From assembly GCA_029907055.1 (NCBI GenBank), contig JARYMO010000084.1, forward strand, positions 1 through 6,567: 6,567 bases of DNA, read 5' to 3'. The translations under genes were made by a program, and so were the position numbers. Of this stretch, positions 1 through 5,248 are shown piece by piece. This DNA is from Syntrophomonadaceae bacterium (GTDB lineage: Bacteria > Bacillota > Syntrophomonadia > Syntrophomonadales > Syntrophothermaceae). The notes beneath the pieces were generated by a model, which did no database searches, was not told the origin of the DNA, and was given only the letters and a program-made list of their open reading frames with translations. Positions within the stretch are counted from its first letter, which is position 1, and the number at the start of each line of letters is the position of its first letter.

Positions 1-332
1 CGGCTCATGAGCTCGCGCAGGCCGAACGGCTTTGTCAGGTAGTCGTCGGCCCCGCAGTCCAGGCCCGCCACCTTGTCAGCCACCGCGTCGCGGGCGGTGA
101 GGAGCAGCACGGGGGTGCTGACCTTGCGCGCGCGCAGCTCGCGCACCACCTCGAGCCCGCTGCGACCAGGCAGCATGACGTCCAGCACGATGACGTCGTA
201 CAGGCCACTGAGGGCGTAGTCCAGCGCGGCACCGCCGTCGTGCACCACGTCCACCCCGTACCGCTGCCCGGCCATGATGTGGGCCAGGGCCTCGGCCAGG
301 CGGAGCTCGTCTTCTGCCACCAGGATGCGCAT
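1..332 (-). CDS. OmpR-family response regulator, receiver domain (partial, C-terminus outside window)
   Basis: This gene runs leftward out of the window; 110 complete codons are visible. The start ATG (332-330) is preceded by a purine-rich GGGAGAGAGGGG stretch. The visible part is a complete CheY-like receiver domain: acidic pocket E7-D8, phospho-acceptor D51 in VLDVMLPG, switch T79 in LLLTAR, conserved K101 in the LTKPF motif, and the GADDYL loop just before it. GADDYLTKPF followed by LRELMS is the usual lead into the linker and winged-helix DNA-binding domain of OmpR/PhoB regulators, which should lie beyond position 1. The protein would be phosphorylated by a partner histidine kinase, probably encoded just downstream and not visible. 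It is divergent from the VTC operon, so it is a candidate regulator of it. The family is secure; the subfamily (PhoP, VanR, CssR and so on) cannot be told from the receiver alone. Confidence 0.95.
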   Translation of the reverse strand, partial: MRILVAEDELRLAEALAHIMAGQRYGVDVVHDGGAALDYALSGLYDVIVLDVMLPGRSGLEVVRELRARKVSTPVLLLTARDAVADKVAGLDCGADDYLTKPFGLRELMS

Positions 333-366
333 CACCAGTCCCCTCTCTCCCTCCAGGGCCACCTTG

Positions 367-372
367 ATTGTA
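367..372 (-). promoter_or_regulatory. -10-like element upstream of the response regulator
   Basis: The minus strand reads TACAAT here, five of six matches to the sigma-A -10 consensus, about 35 bases before the regulator's start codon. That would place a transcript start near 360. No convincing TTGACA-like -35 hexamer lies 16-18 bases upstream, so this would have to be a weak or activated promoter. Confidence 0.25.
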
Positions 373-451
373 CCACTGTCGGCCGGTTCCGGGCGCGGCC
401 AGCGGCAGGACCAGCCGCGCTGCCTCCCGGGCCACAACATAGCAGGACAGG

Positions 452-494
452 CTGTAATCAGTCTGAAAGCGGTCTGCAGCTCACTGCTTCAGGG
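452..494. promoter_or_regulatory. Tandem CTG half-sites at ~11 bp spacing, possible response-regulator operator
   Basis: CTG triplets begin at 452, 463, 474 and 484, giving steps of 11, 11 and 10 bases. They lead the blocks CTGTAAT, CTGAAAG, CTGCAGC and CTGCTTC. Direct repeats with about one helical turn between units are typical of OmpR/PhoB-family operators; the E. coli Pho box is built of CTGTCAT-type units 11 bp apart. The array lies between the divergent regulator and the VTC operon. A weak -10-like TATGGT at 514-519 sits about 20 bp downstream of the last unit, so the array could stand in for a -35 element on the plus strand. Only the CTG core is conserved, so chance cannot be ruled out. 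An imperfect inverted repeat (CTGAAAGC 463-470 and GCTTCAG 486-492) overlaps the same bases. Confidence 0.3.
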
Positions 495-544
495 TGATTT
501 CAGCTTGGCAGGGTATGGTAGGGGCGACAGCACCCCCGCAGGGG

Positions 545-550
545 AGGAGG
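545..550 (+). promoter_or_regulatory. Ribosome binding site that sets the VTC gene start
   Basis: A perfect AGGAGG lies 7 bases before the ATG at 558 but only 1 base before the in-frame ATG at 552. The spacing favours translation from 558, so the first two codons of the longer open frame are probably not used. Confidence 0.75.
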
Positions 551-557
551 GATGGTT

Positions 558-1277
558 ATGGAGAGCTACCAGGCGGTGTTCCTGCGCTACGAGGAGAAGT
601 ACCTGCTGGGCCGGTCCCGCTGCGAGGCGCTGGCCCGTGAGCTGGCGCGGCGCACGGACGGTGATCCCTTCGCCTGGCACACGGTGAGCAACCTGTACTT
701 CGACACCGACTGCTACGACATTATCCGCGCCTCGGTGGCCAGGCCGGCGTACAAGGAGAAGCTGCGGCTGCGCAGCTACGGGGTGCCTGGCCCCCGCGAC
801 CCGGTCTTCCTGGAGCTGAAGAAAAAGTGCCGGGGGCTGGTCAGCAAGCGGCGGGAGCGGATGACGCTGGACGCGGCCCGTGCCTTCATGCGCGGCGAAC
901 TGCCGGCGACCGGGCAGGTCCTGCGGGAGCTCGACTGGTTCCAGCGCCGTTACCGCTCCGCCCCGCGGGTATTCATAGCCTACGAGCGTGCGGCAGTGAG
1001 CGGCCGGGAGGAGCCCGACCTGCGCGTCACCTTCGACCGCGGCCTGCGCTTCCGCGAGACGTGCCTGGACCTGGCGCAAGGCACCTGGGGCACCCCGTTG
1101 CTGGTGGATGACGTGGTGCTGATGGAGATCAAGGTGGCCCATGCCATGCCCGCCTGGCTGGCCCGCCTGCTCAGCGAGCAGTGCGTCTACCCGGTGTCCT
1201 TCTCCAAGTACGGGTTCTGCTACCAGTCGTTCATTGCCCGCCGCACGAGTCAGAAAGGGGGTTTCGCGTGTGCTTGA
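558..1277 (+). CDS. VTC-domain polyphosphate polymerase
   Basis: This 239-residue protein is a bacterial member of the VTC/TTM family. These tunnel-fold enzymes include yeast Vtc4, which polymerises the gamma-phosphate of ATP into polyphosphate with a divalent metal. Diagnostic motifs appear in order: RYEEKYLL (10-17), NLYFDT (45-50), KEKLRLRSYG (66-75), VFLELKKK (83-90), SKRRER (96-101), FIAYER (139-144), RVTFDRGLR (156-164), LMEIKV (188-193) and FSKYGFCY (215-222). The alternating Lys/Arg strands would line the tunnel, and E86 and E190 are candidate metal ligands. There is no signal peptide or membrane segment, so it should act in the cytoplasm. It lacks the SPX domain and the membrane domain of the yeast protein, so membrane attachment would have to come from a partner; the DUF4956 gene overlaps its 3' end by 8 bases. 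The family is clear, but the actual polymer made by stand-alone bacterial VTC proteins is inferred from homology. Confidence 0.92.
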   Translation: MESYQAVFLRYEEKYLLGRSRCEALARELARRTDGDPFAWHTVSNLYFDTDCYDIIRASVARPAYKEKLRLRSYGVPGPRDPVFLELKKKCRGLVSKRRERMTLDAARAFMRGELPATGQVLRELDWFQRRYRSAPRVFIAYERAAVSGREEPDLRVTFDRGLRFRETCLDLAQGTWGTPLLVDDVVLMEIKVAHAMPAWLARLLSEQCVYPVSFSKYGFCYQSFIARRTSQKGGFACA

Positions 1278-1947
1278 CAGCCTGACCAATCTCGGGTCGA
1301 CGGGGGCCATGACCCTGCCCGGCCTGGTGCTGTGCACCCTGGCCTCGTTGCTGCTGGGGTTGGGAGTGGCGGTCCTCTACATGTACCGCAACGAGTACAC
1401 CAAGAACTTCGTGGTGACCGTGGCGCTGCTGCCGGCCATGGTGCAACTGGTCATCATGGTGGTCAACGGCAACCTGGGGGTGGGGGTGGCAGTGATGGGC
1501 GCCTTCAGCCTGGTCCGCTTCCGTTCCATCCCCGGCACCGCCAGGGAAATCGCCACCATTTTCCTGGCCATGGCGGTGGGATTGGCCACCGGCATGGGCT
1601 ACCTGGCAGTGGCCGCGGTCTTCCTGGTGGTGGTGGGCGGGGCCAGCCTGGTGCTGAACAGCACCCCCTTCGGCCAGGGACGCGCAGAGCGGCTGGACCT
1701 CAAGATAACCATCCCCGAGAACCTGGACTACGCCGGGCTGTTTGACGACCTCTTCGCCCGCTACACGAAGGGGGCGGAACTGGTGCGGGTGAAGACGACC
1801 GCCATGGGCAGCCTGTTCGAACTGCACTACCGGGTGGCCCCGGCCGGACCGACCATCGACAAGGCGTTCATCGACGAGCTGCGCTGCCGCAATGGCAACC
1901 TCACCGTTGCCTGCGGACGGCCCTCCAGCTCCCGCGACGGACTGTAG
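1270..1947 (+). CDS. DUF4956 multi-pass membrane protein
   Basis: The GTG at 1270 is chosen because AAAGGGGG (1254-1261) lies 8 bases before it and because the protein then opens directly into membrane sequence. The frame is open further upstream, but that part only shadows the VTC gene. The 225-residue product has hydrophobic segments near 17-38, 47-67, 92-110 and 112-130. They surround the family signature GAFSLVRFRSIPG (78-90), followed by TAREIATIF and then AMAVGLATGMGYL (100-112). A soluble C-terminal domain (about 141-217) includes LDLKITIPENLDY and a likely beta-alpha fold, probably cytoplasmic. The biochemical function of DUF4956 is not established to my knowledge. The family is commonly found beside VTC-domain genes, and the 8-base overlap here suggests translational coupling. 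A role as membrane anchor or polymer-handling partner of the VTC enzyme is my inference. Confidence 0.9.
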   Translation: MLDSLTNLGSTGAMTLPGLVLCTLASLLLGLGVAVLYMYRNEYTKNFVVTVALLPAMVQLVIMVVNGNLGVGVAVMGAFSLVRFRSIPGTAREIATIFLAMAVGLATGMGYLAVAAVFLVVVGGASLVLNSTPFGQGRAERLDLKITIPENLDYAGLFDDLFARYTKGAELVRVKTTAMGSLFELHYRVAPAGPTIDKAFIDELRCRNGNLTVACGRPSSSRDGL

Positions 1948-1956
1948 GCAGAGGTG

Positions 1957-1965
1957 AAAGGGGAG
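1957..1965 (+). promoter_or_regulatory. Ribosome binding site that sets the beta-helix protein start
   Basis: AAAGGGGAG ends 6 bases before the ATG at 1972. An in-frame GTG at 1954 lies upstream of this site and has only a weak GCAGAG before it. It would also put six extra charged residues in front of the signal sequence, so 1972 is preferred. Confidence 0.65.
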
Positions 1966-1971
1966 AAACGG

Positions 1972-3969
1972 ATGATGGGCAACAATCGAGGCAGGTGGCG
2001 GCTGGCGGTGCTGCTGGCGGTACTGCTGGGGGCGGGGGCCTGGACCGGGATCGCCTGCAAGGCGTCCTCCACGGGTTCCTCTCCCGGGGCGGCGGACTCG
2101 ACGGAGGCGAAGCCCATCGCGGTGCAGTACCGCGAGGAAGACCTGGAGGCGTCCTGGGACGAGGCGGCTGCCACCCGCATCAGGCTGGCCGGTTCCTCGG
2201 CCACCGTGGCGGGCGAGGGAGCCTCCGCCAATGGCAGCCGGGTGGCCATCTCGGCGGCCGGCACCTACGTGGTGAGCGGGACGCTGAGCGACGGGCGCGT
2301 GGTGGTGCAAGCCGGCAAGGGCGATGTCGTGCACCTGGTGCTGAAGGGGGCCGCGGTGACCAGCGCCGACGGGCCGGCCCTCGTCTGCCTGCAGGCGGAG
2401 AAGCTGGTCGTGACCCTGGCCCCGGGGACCGCGAACACCCTGCGCGACGGCGCGCAGTACCGCGAGGCGGCAGATGACCCCGACGCGGCACTGTTCAGCG
2501 CCGACGACCTGACCATCAACGGGTCGGGGTCGCTGGCGGTGGTGGGCAGCTACCGGCATGGCATCGCCAGCAAGGACGACCTGGTCATCGCCGGCGGTGC
2601 CATCACCGTGCAGGCGGCCGGCGACGGCCTGCGCGGCAAGGACTCCATCGCGGTCAAGGAGGGCACCATTGCGGTGACCGCGGGCGGAGACGGCCTGCAG
2701 TCCGCCAACGACGAGGATGCGGACAAGGGGTGGGTGAGCGTGGACGGCGGCACCCTGACGGTGAAGGCGGCCGATGACGCCATCCAGGCCGAGACCCAGG
2801 TGCAGGTGAGGGGAGGCAGCGTGACGCTGCAGGCCGGCGGCGGCAGTGCCCAGGTGCTGGCCCGCAAATCGGCCGCAGCCGCGCGGCACCAGCCGGCAGG
2901 CCCCTGGGCTGGACCGGCAGCCGTAGCCGCCACCGAAGCCGCAGGCCAGCCCGGGCAGGAAACCACGGCCGCCCGCGGAGTCAGTGCGGGGCGGGCGGTG
3001 CTGGTTACTGGTGGCGTGGTAACGGTCGATGCTGCTGACGACGCGCTGCACAGCAACGGCCAGGTGCTCGTGCAGGGTGGTCAGCTGAGGATTGCCGCCG
3101 GGGACGACGCCGTCCATGCCGACCAGGCCGTGGTGGTGGCCGGAGGGTCGGTCGAGGTAACCGCCAGTTACGAGGGACTGGAGGGCAATACGGTCACCGT
3201 GCGTGACGGCACGGTGAAGGTGGTGGCGCAGGACGACGGGGTGAACGCCGTGTCGCAGGTGGAGGGTGCCGCCGAAGCGGGTTGGGCCCCGGCCGGCAGG
3301 CCACCGGACGGGGGTGCTGCCGACCAGTCCTGCATGGTCCGCATCAGCGGGGGATGCGTGGTCATCGACGCCGGCGGGGACGGCATCGACTCCAACGGCT
3401 CGATGGCGATTGAAGGCGGTACCGTGCTGGTGCACGGCCCCACCGGCAATGGCAACGGAGCCCTGGACTACCAGGGCAGCTGCCGCGTCACAGGGGGGAT
3501 ACTGGTGGCGGCGGGGAGTGCGGGCATGGCGCAGGCCCCTTCGACCGATTCGACGCAGCCATCACTGGCCGTGTCGTTCCGGAGCGTGCAGAAGGCCGGC
3601 ACCCCGCTGCGGCTGGTGAACGAGGACGGTGTGACCGTCCTTGCCTTCGCGCCCGGCAAGGACTACCAGTCGCTGGTGGTGAGCGCGCCGGCCCTGCGGC
3701 AGGGCTCGAGCTACCGCCTTTACTCCGGGGGCACCTGCGGCGCGACCGCCCTTGACGGCTGGTTCACGGGAGGTAACTGGAGCGGCGGGACGCTGCTGAC
3801 TACGGTGACCCTGTCCGCAACCGTGACCGCCATCGCCGACGACGGCACCGCGGTCAGCCTGCAGGCTCCCATGGGGGGCCCGGGAGCTCCCGGGGCCCCC
3901 CCGGAAGGAGCGGGCCTGCCGCGGCCGCGTCCCGGGGCCCGGGGATGGACACCCCCTGCCTCCGCGTGA
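1972..3969 (+). CDS. Exported Cthe_2159-like beta-helix carbohydrate-binding protein
   Basis: This 665-residue protein opens with a basic stretch (NNRGRWR) and a hydrophobic core (11-23). TGIAC follows, with C29 as a possible lipidation site, though G at -3 is not ideal. A disordered Ser/Ala linker comes next, then the family entry motif EEDLEASWDE (55-64). The body is a series of beta-helix turns, each pairing a GG-turn-V strand with an acidic DD/GDG loop: FSADDLTINGSGSL (175-188), SKDDL (200-204), AGDGLRGKD (216-224), GGDGLQS, ADDAIQAE, ADDALHSNG (355-363), GDDAVHAD (377-384), SYEGLEG (399-405), QDDGVNA (420-426) and GGDGIDSNG (468-476). Cthe_2159 of Clostridium thermocellum is a calcium-bearing beta-helix that binds acidic and cellulosic polysaccharides. 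The aspartate loops here could hold calcium in the same way. Unusual parts are an Ala/Gln/Pro-rich insertion (about 296-338) and a Gly/Pro tail (from 633). It is the last gene of the VTC operon, 24 bases after DUF4956. The family call is strong; the natural ligand is unknown. Confidence 0.9.
   Translation: MMGNNRGRWRLAVLLAVLLGAGAWTGIACKASSTGSSPGAADSTEAKPIAVQYREEDLEASWDEAAATRIRLAGSSATVAGEGASANGSRVAISAAGTYVVSGTLSDGRVVVQAGKGDVVHLVLKGAAVTSADGPALVCLQAEKLVVTLAPGTANTLRDGAQYREAADDPDAALFSADDLTINGSGSLAVVGSYRHGIASKDDLVIAGGAITVQAAGDGLRGKDSIAVKEGTIAVTAGGDGLQSANDEDADKGWVSVDGGTLTVKAADDAIQAETQVQVRGGSVTLQAGGGSAQVLARKSAAAARHQPAGPWAGPAAVAATEAAGQPGQETTAARGVSAGRAVLVTGGVVTVDAADDALHSNGQVLVQGGQLRIAAGDDAVHADQAVVVAGGSVEVTASYEGLEGNTVTVRDGTVKVVAQDDGVNAVSQVEGAAEAGWAPAGRPPDGGAADQSCMVRISGGCVVIDAGGDGIDSNGSMAIEGGTVLVHGPTGNGNGALDYQGSCRVTGGILVAAGSAGMAQAPSTDSTQPSLAVSFRSVQKAGTPLRLVNEDGVTVLAFAPGKDYQSLVVSAPALRQGSSYRLYSGGTCGATALDGWFTGGNWSGGTLLTTVTLSATVTAIADDGTAVSLQAPMGGPGAPGAPPEGAGLPRPRPGARGWTPPASA
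3873..3901. repeat. Long GC palindrome inside the beta-helix protein's 3' end
   Basis: A perfect 16-base palindrome (CCCGGGAGCTCCCGGG, 3879-3894) is flanked by GGGGGG (3873-3878) and CCCCCC (3896-3901), with one unpaired G at 3895. The whole forms a 14-bp stem with a single bulge. It encodes the MGGPGAPGAPP tail. No T-run follows, so it is not a classic terminator. It could slow transcription or translation, or it may just reflect Gly/Pro codons in a GC-rich gene. Confidence 0.7.
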
Positions 3970-4028
3970 CCGGCGGGTAACGCGCTCCTGCGTCTGCGGC
4001 GCGGGGCCATGTCGAACGCATCTCGGGC

Positions 4029-4050
4029 AGGGCGCCTCTTCAGGCGCCCT
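4029..4050. terminator. Hairpin terminator between convergent genes
   Basis: AGGGCGCCT (4029-4037) pairs perfectly with AGGCGCCCT (4042-4050) around a CTTC loop, giving a 9-bp stem. On the plus strand a pyrimidine run CTCTCTTC follows. This is weaker than a T-run but plausible for ending the VTC / DUF4956 / beta-helix operon, whose last stop is 59 bases upstream. The stem also spans the stop codon and last codons of the convergent transporter gene. On the minus strand no T-run follows, so termination there is less certain. Confidence 0.6.
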
Positions 4051-4510
4051 CTCTCTTCGATCGGGTTGCCCCCGCGGCGTGCGCCTGCTCGAGGTCCAGG
4101 GAAGGGAAACGCTCCACCAGCAGGGCGTAGAGGAAGGTCCCGGCCAGGATTCCCAGCAGGGTGAACACCGCCAGCACCTTGCCTTCGCCCAGCTGGGCCA
4201 GCACGGTGCCGGGGCAGGCGCCGGCCATACCCCACCCCACGCCGAATACCGCTCCTCCCGCGGCGTTGGTCCAGCCCAGCGGTTTCTTGGAGATGGTGAT
4301 GGGTTTGCCGTCGAAGGTGCGGCCACCGGTGGCCGCCAGCACGCGCAGGCCGATGAAGCCAGTGACGATGGCGGTGATGATGACCCAGGCCAGCGTGAGG
4401 TCTTCCCCGGTGAACATGGTGTAGATGAGGTCGTACTGCGAGGCGCCCACCCGGCTGAGGGTGAAGCCGAACACGATGCCCATGCCCAGGTACGCCAGCT
4501 TGCGTTTCAT
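4040..4510 (-). CDS. YeeE/YedE sulfur-transport half-protein, second (C-terminal-type) half
   Basis: This 156-residue membrane protein has hydrophobic segments near 5-20, 38-58, 84-103 and 112-132. It carries the YeeE/YedE signature GWGMAGACPGTV (92-103) with C99. Known members such as TsuA take up thiosulfate, passing it through conserved cysteines. Here the transporter is split into two genes, as in PmpA/PmpB-type pairs, and this is the half with the ACPG motif. It starts 1 base after the stop of the upstream half, so the two are surely co-translated. The ATG at 4510 is preferred over a GTG at 4519 that overlaps the ribosome binding site. The last codons and stop lie in the hairpin at 4029-4050. 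The substrate (thiosulfate, or another reduced sulfur or selenium species) is inferred; no TusA-like or rhodanese partner is visible. Confidence 0.88.
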   Translation of the reverse strand: MKRKLAYLGMGIVFGFTLSRVGASQYDLIYTMFTGEDLTLAWVIITAIVTGFIGLRVLAATGGRTFDGKPITISKKPLGWTNAAGGAVFGVGWGMAGACPGTVLAQLGEGKVLAVFTLLGILAGTFLYALLVERFPSLDLEQAHAAGATRSKREGA

Positions 4511-4511
4511 C

Positions 4512-5042
4512 TCACGCACCTCCCATCAGCAGTGCCCGCACCAGGTGCACGGTAAGGGCACCGAAGGCCACGTAGAAGACAGTGGCCAGCAGGCTCGACG
4601 GGTGCAGGTTGGCCAGTCCGTGAATGCTGTGCCCGGAAGTGCACCCCCCGGAGATGCGGCTGCCCAGCCCCAGCAACAGCCCGCCCGTGAAGAACCACAG
4701 CCCCAGGGCGGCGACCGGCCAGTGCACGGCGGCGGTGAACCGTCCCATGGAGAGGCCCGGCGGCGCCGCTCCGGCCAGCAGGGCCGAGAGGTAGCCCCCG
4801 ATGACCATGCCGGCCAGGAAGAAGACCCTCCAGCCCCAGCGGTCGGTGAAGTTGGGTCCGTTCAGCCAGCGCAGGCGGCTGCGGGGCAGCAGCAGCCTGA
4901 GGATGCTGCCGTACCCGGTGGAGACGCTGAGGGCGGTGTTGAGGAAGTAGTACATGGCGGTGAGCAACAGGCCGATCGAGAGGCCCCCCAGCCACCACGG
5001 CCAGGGCTGGACGAACAACGCGTGGTACACGCTTGCTGCCAT
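4512..5042 (-). CDS. YeeE/YedE sulfur-transport half-protein, first (N-terminal-type) half
   Basis: This 176-residue protein has membrane segments near 17-38, 72-91, 108-127 and 150-172. The hallmark SGGCTSGHSIHGLA (131-144) carries the conserved cysteine C134, which in YeeE/YedE transporters is thought to contact the sulfur substrate. An amphipathic and polar loop (about 45-70) joins the first two segments. The ATG at 5042 is supported by GGAAGGTGA about 6-8 bases before it. Together with the following gene it makes up a complete two-part transporter in the cytoplasmic membrane. A GC-rich hairpin lies in the leader about 40 bases upstream (5080-5098). Thiosulfate import is the best-supported role for the family; the exact substrate here is inferred. 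Confidence 0.9.
   Translation of the reverse strand: MAASVYHALFVQPWPWWLGGLSIGLLLTAMYYFLNTALSVSTGYGSILRLLLPRSRLRWLNGPNFTDRWGWRVFFLAGMVIGGYLSALLAGAAPPGLSMGRFTAAVHWPVAALGLWFFTGGLLLGLGSRISGGCTSGHSIHGLANLHPSSLLATVFYVAFGALTVHLVRALLMGGA
4519..4524 (-). promoter_or_regulatory. Ribosome binding site that sets the start of the second transporter half
   Basis: The minus strand reads GGGAGG here, 8 bases before the ATG at 4510. The alternative GTG (4519-4517) uses the last G of this site, leaving no spacing at all. The site lies within the last codons of the upstream transporter half, which couples the two genes. Confidence 0.75.
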
Positions 5043-5079
5043 TGACGGTCACCTTCCTTTCCACTGCTGCACATCGTTT

Positions 5080-5098
5080 CCGGGGTGCGAGTCCCCGG
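5080..5098. other. Leader hairpin upstream of the transporter pair
   Basis: CCGGGG (5080-5085) pairs with CCCCGG (5093-5098) around a 7-base loop. It lies about 38 bases before the transporter start, in the likely 5' leader. No T-run or alternative anti-terminator structure is evident, and it does not match a riboswitch that I recognise. Its role, if any, is unknown. Confidence 0.4.
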
Positions 5099-5171
5099 GG
5101 CGTCAACGCGACGGCAGAAACGGCGGCGGCTGCTGGTGGGAGGATCAGGCTGGCCAGCAGAGTCCACGGGG

Positions 5172-5200
5172 TGAAACGGAAAGAGCGTCCCCCTCTGTTT
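5172..5200. repeat. GGGGACG-type intergenic repeat, copy 1
   Basis: On the plus strand this begins TGAAACGGAAAGAGCGTCCCC and ends TGTTT. It matches copy 2 (5220-5248) at nearly every base, apart from one G/A change and a small difference after the C-run. On the minus strand the core is GGGGACGCTCTTTCCGTTTCA. From memory, GGGGACG-led repeats with a GTTTC end are scattered in genomes of many Bacillota and resemble REP-type elements. The right arm of this copy has decayed to GTTTTT. A small TCCCC/GGGGA stem (5188-5192 with 5203-5207) extends past it. Confidence 0.65.
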
Positions 5201-5219
5201 TTGGGGATGGGGTGAGCGC

Positions 5220-5248
5220 TGAAACGAAAAGAGCGTCCCCTTGTTTCA
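5220..5248. repeat. GGGGACG-type intergenic repeat, copy 2, overlapping the crtO stop codon
   Basis: The unit is bounded by a perfect inverted pair, TGAAAC (5220-5225) and GTTTCA (5243-5248), with AAAAGAGCGTCCCC between. It starts 48 bases after copy 1, in the same orientation. The TGA that ends crtO on the minus strand (5248-5246) is the first three bases of this unit, so the repeat appears to supply the gene's stop. The two copies and their spacer make up the 3' flank of crtQ-crtO, where no ordinary terminator is visible. Confidence 0.7.

Noticed and set aside
1954..1971. GTG start at 1954 for the beta-helix protein
   Set aside because: Its upstream sequence is a weak ribosome binding site, whereas AAAGGGGAG is ideally placed for the ATG at 1972, which also begins the signal sequence more naturally.
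1231..3435. Very long open frame on the minus strand opposite DUF4956 and the beta-helix gene
   Set aside because: It is His/Gly/Arg-rich with no recognisable domain and lies antisense to two well-supported genes. Long antisense frames are expected in GC-rich coding DNA.
4040..5042. YeeE/YedE gene broken by a frameshift into two pieces
   Set aside because: The second half has its own well-spaced GGGAGG and ATG. Both halves have full motifs and membrane segments, and two-gene versions of this family are known, so it is a natural split.
5081..5097. tRNA T-arm-like hairpin (CGGGG, 7-base loop, CCCCG)
   Set aside because: The loop reads TGCGAGT rather than TTCRANY. The expected partner acceptor strand, D-arm and anticodon arm are absent upstream, where the transporter gene lies.
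5101..5106. TTGACG on the minus strand as a -35 box for the transporter pair
   Set aside because: Nothing resembling TATAAT lies 16-18 bases downstream; the region there is the GC-rich hairpin.
5172..5248. CRISPR array
   Set aside because: There are only two repeat units, they are imperfect, and there are no further units or cas genes nearby.
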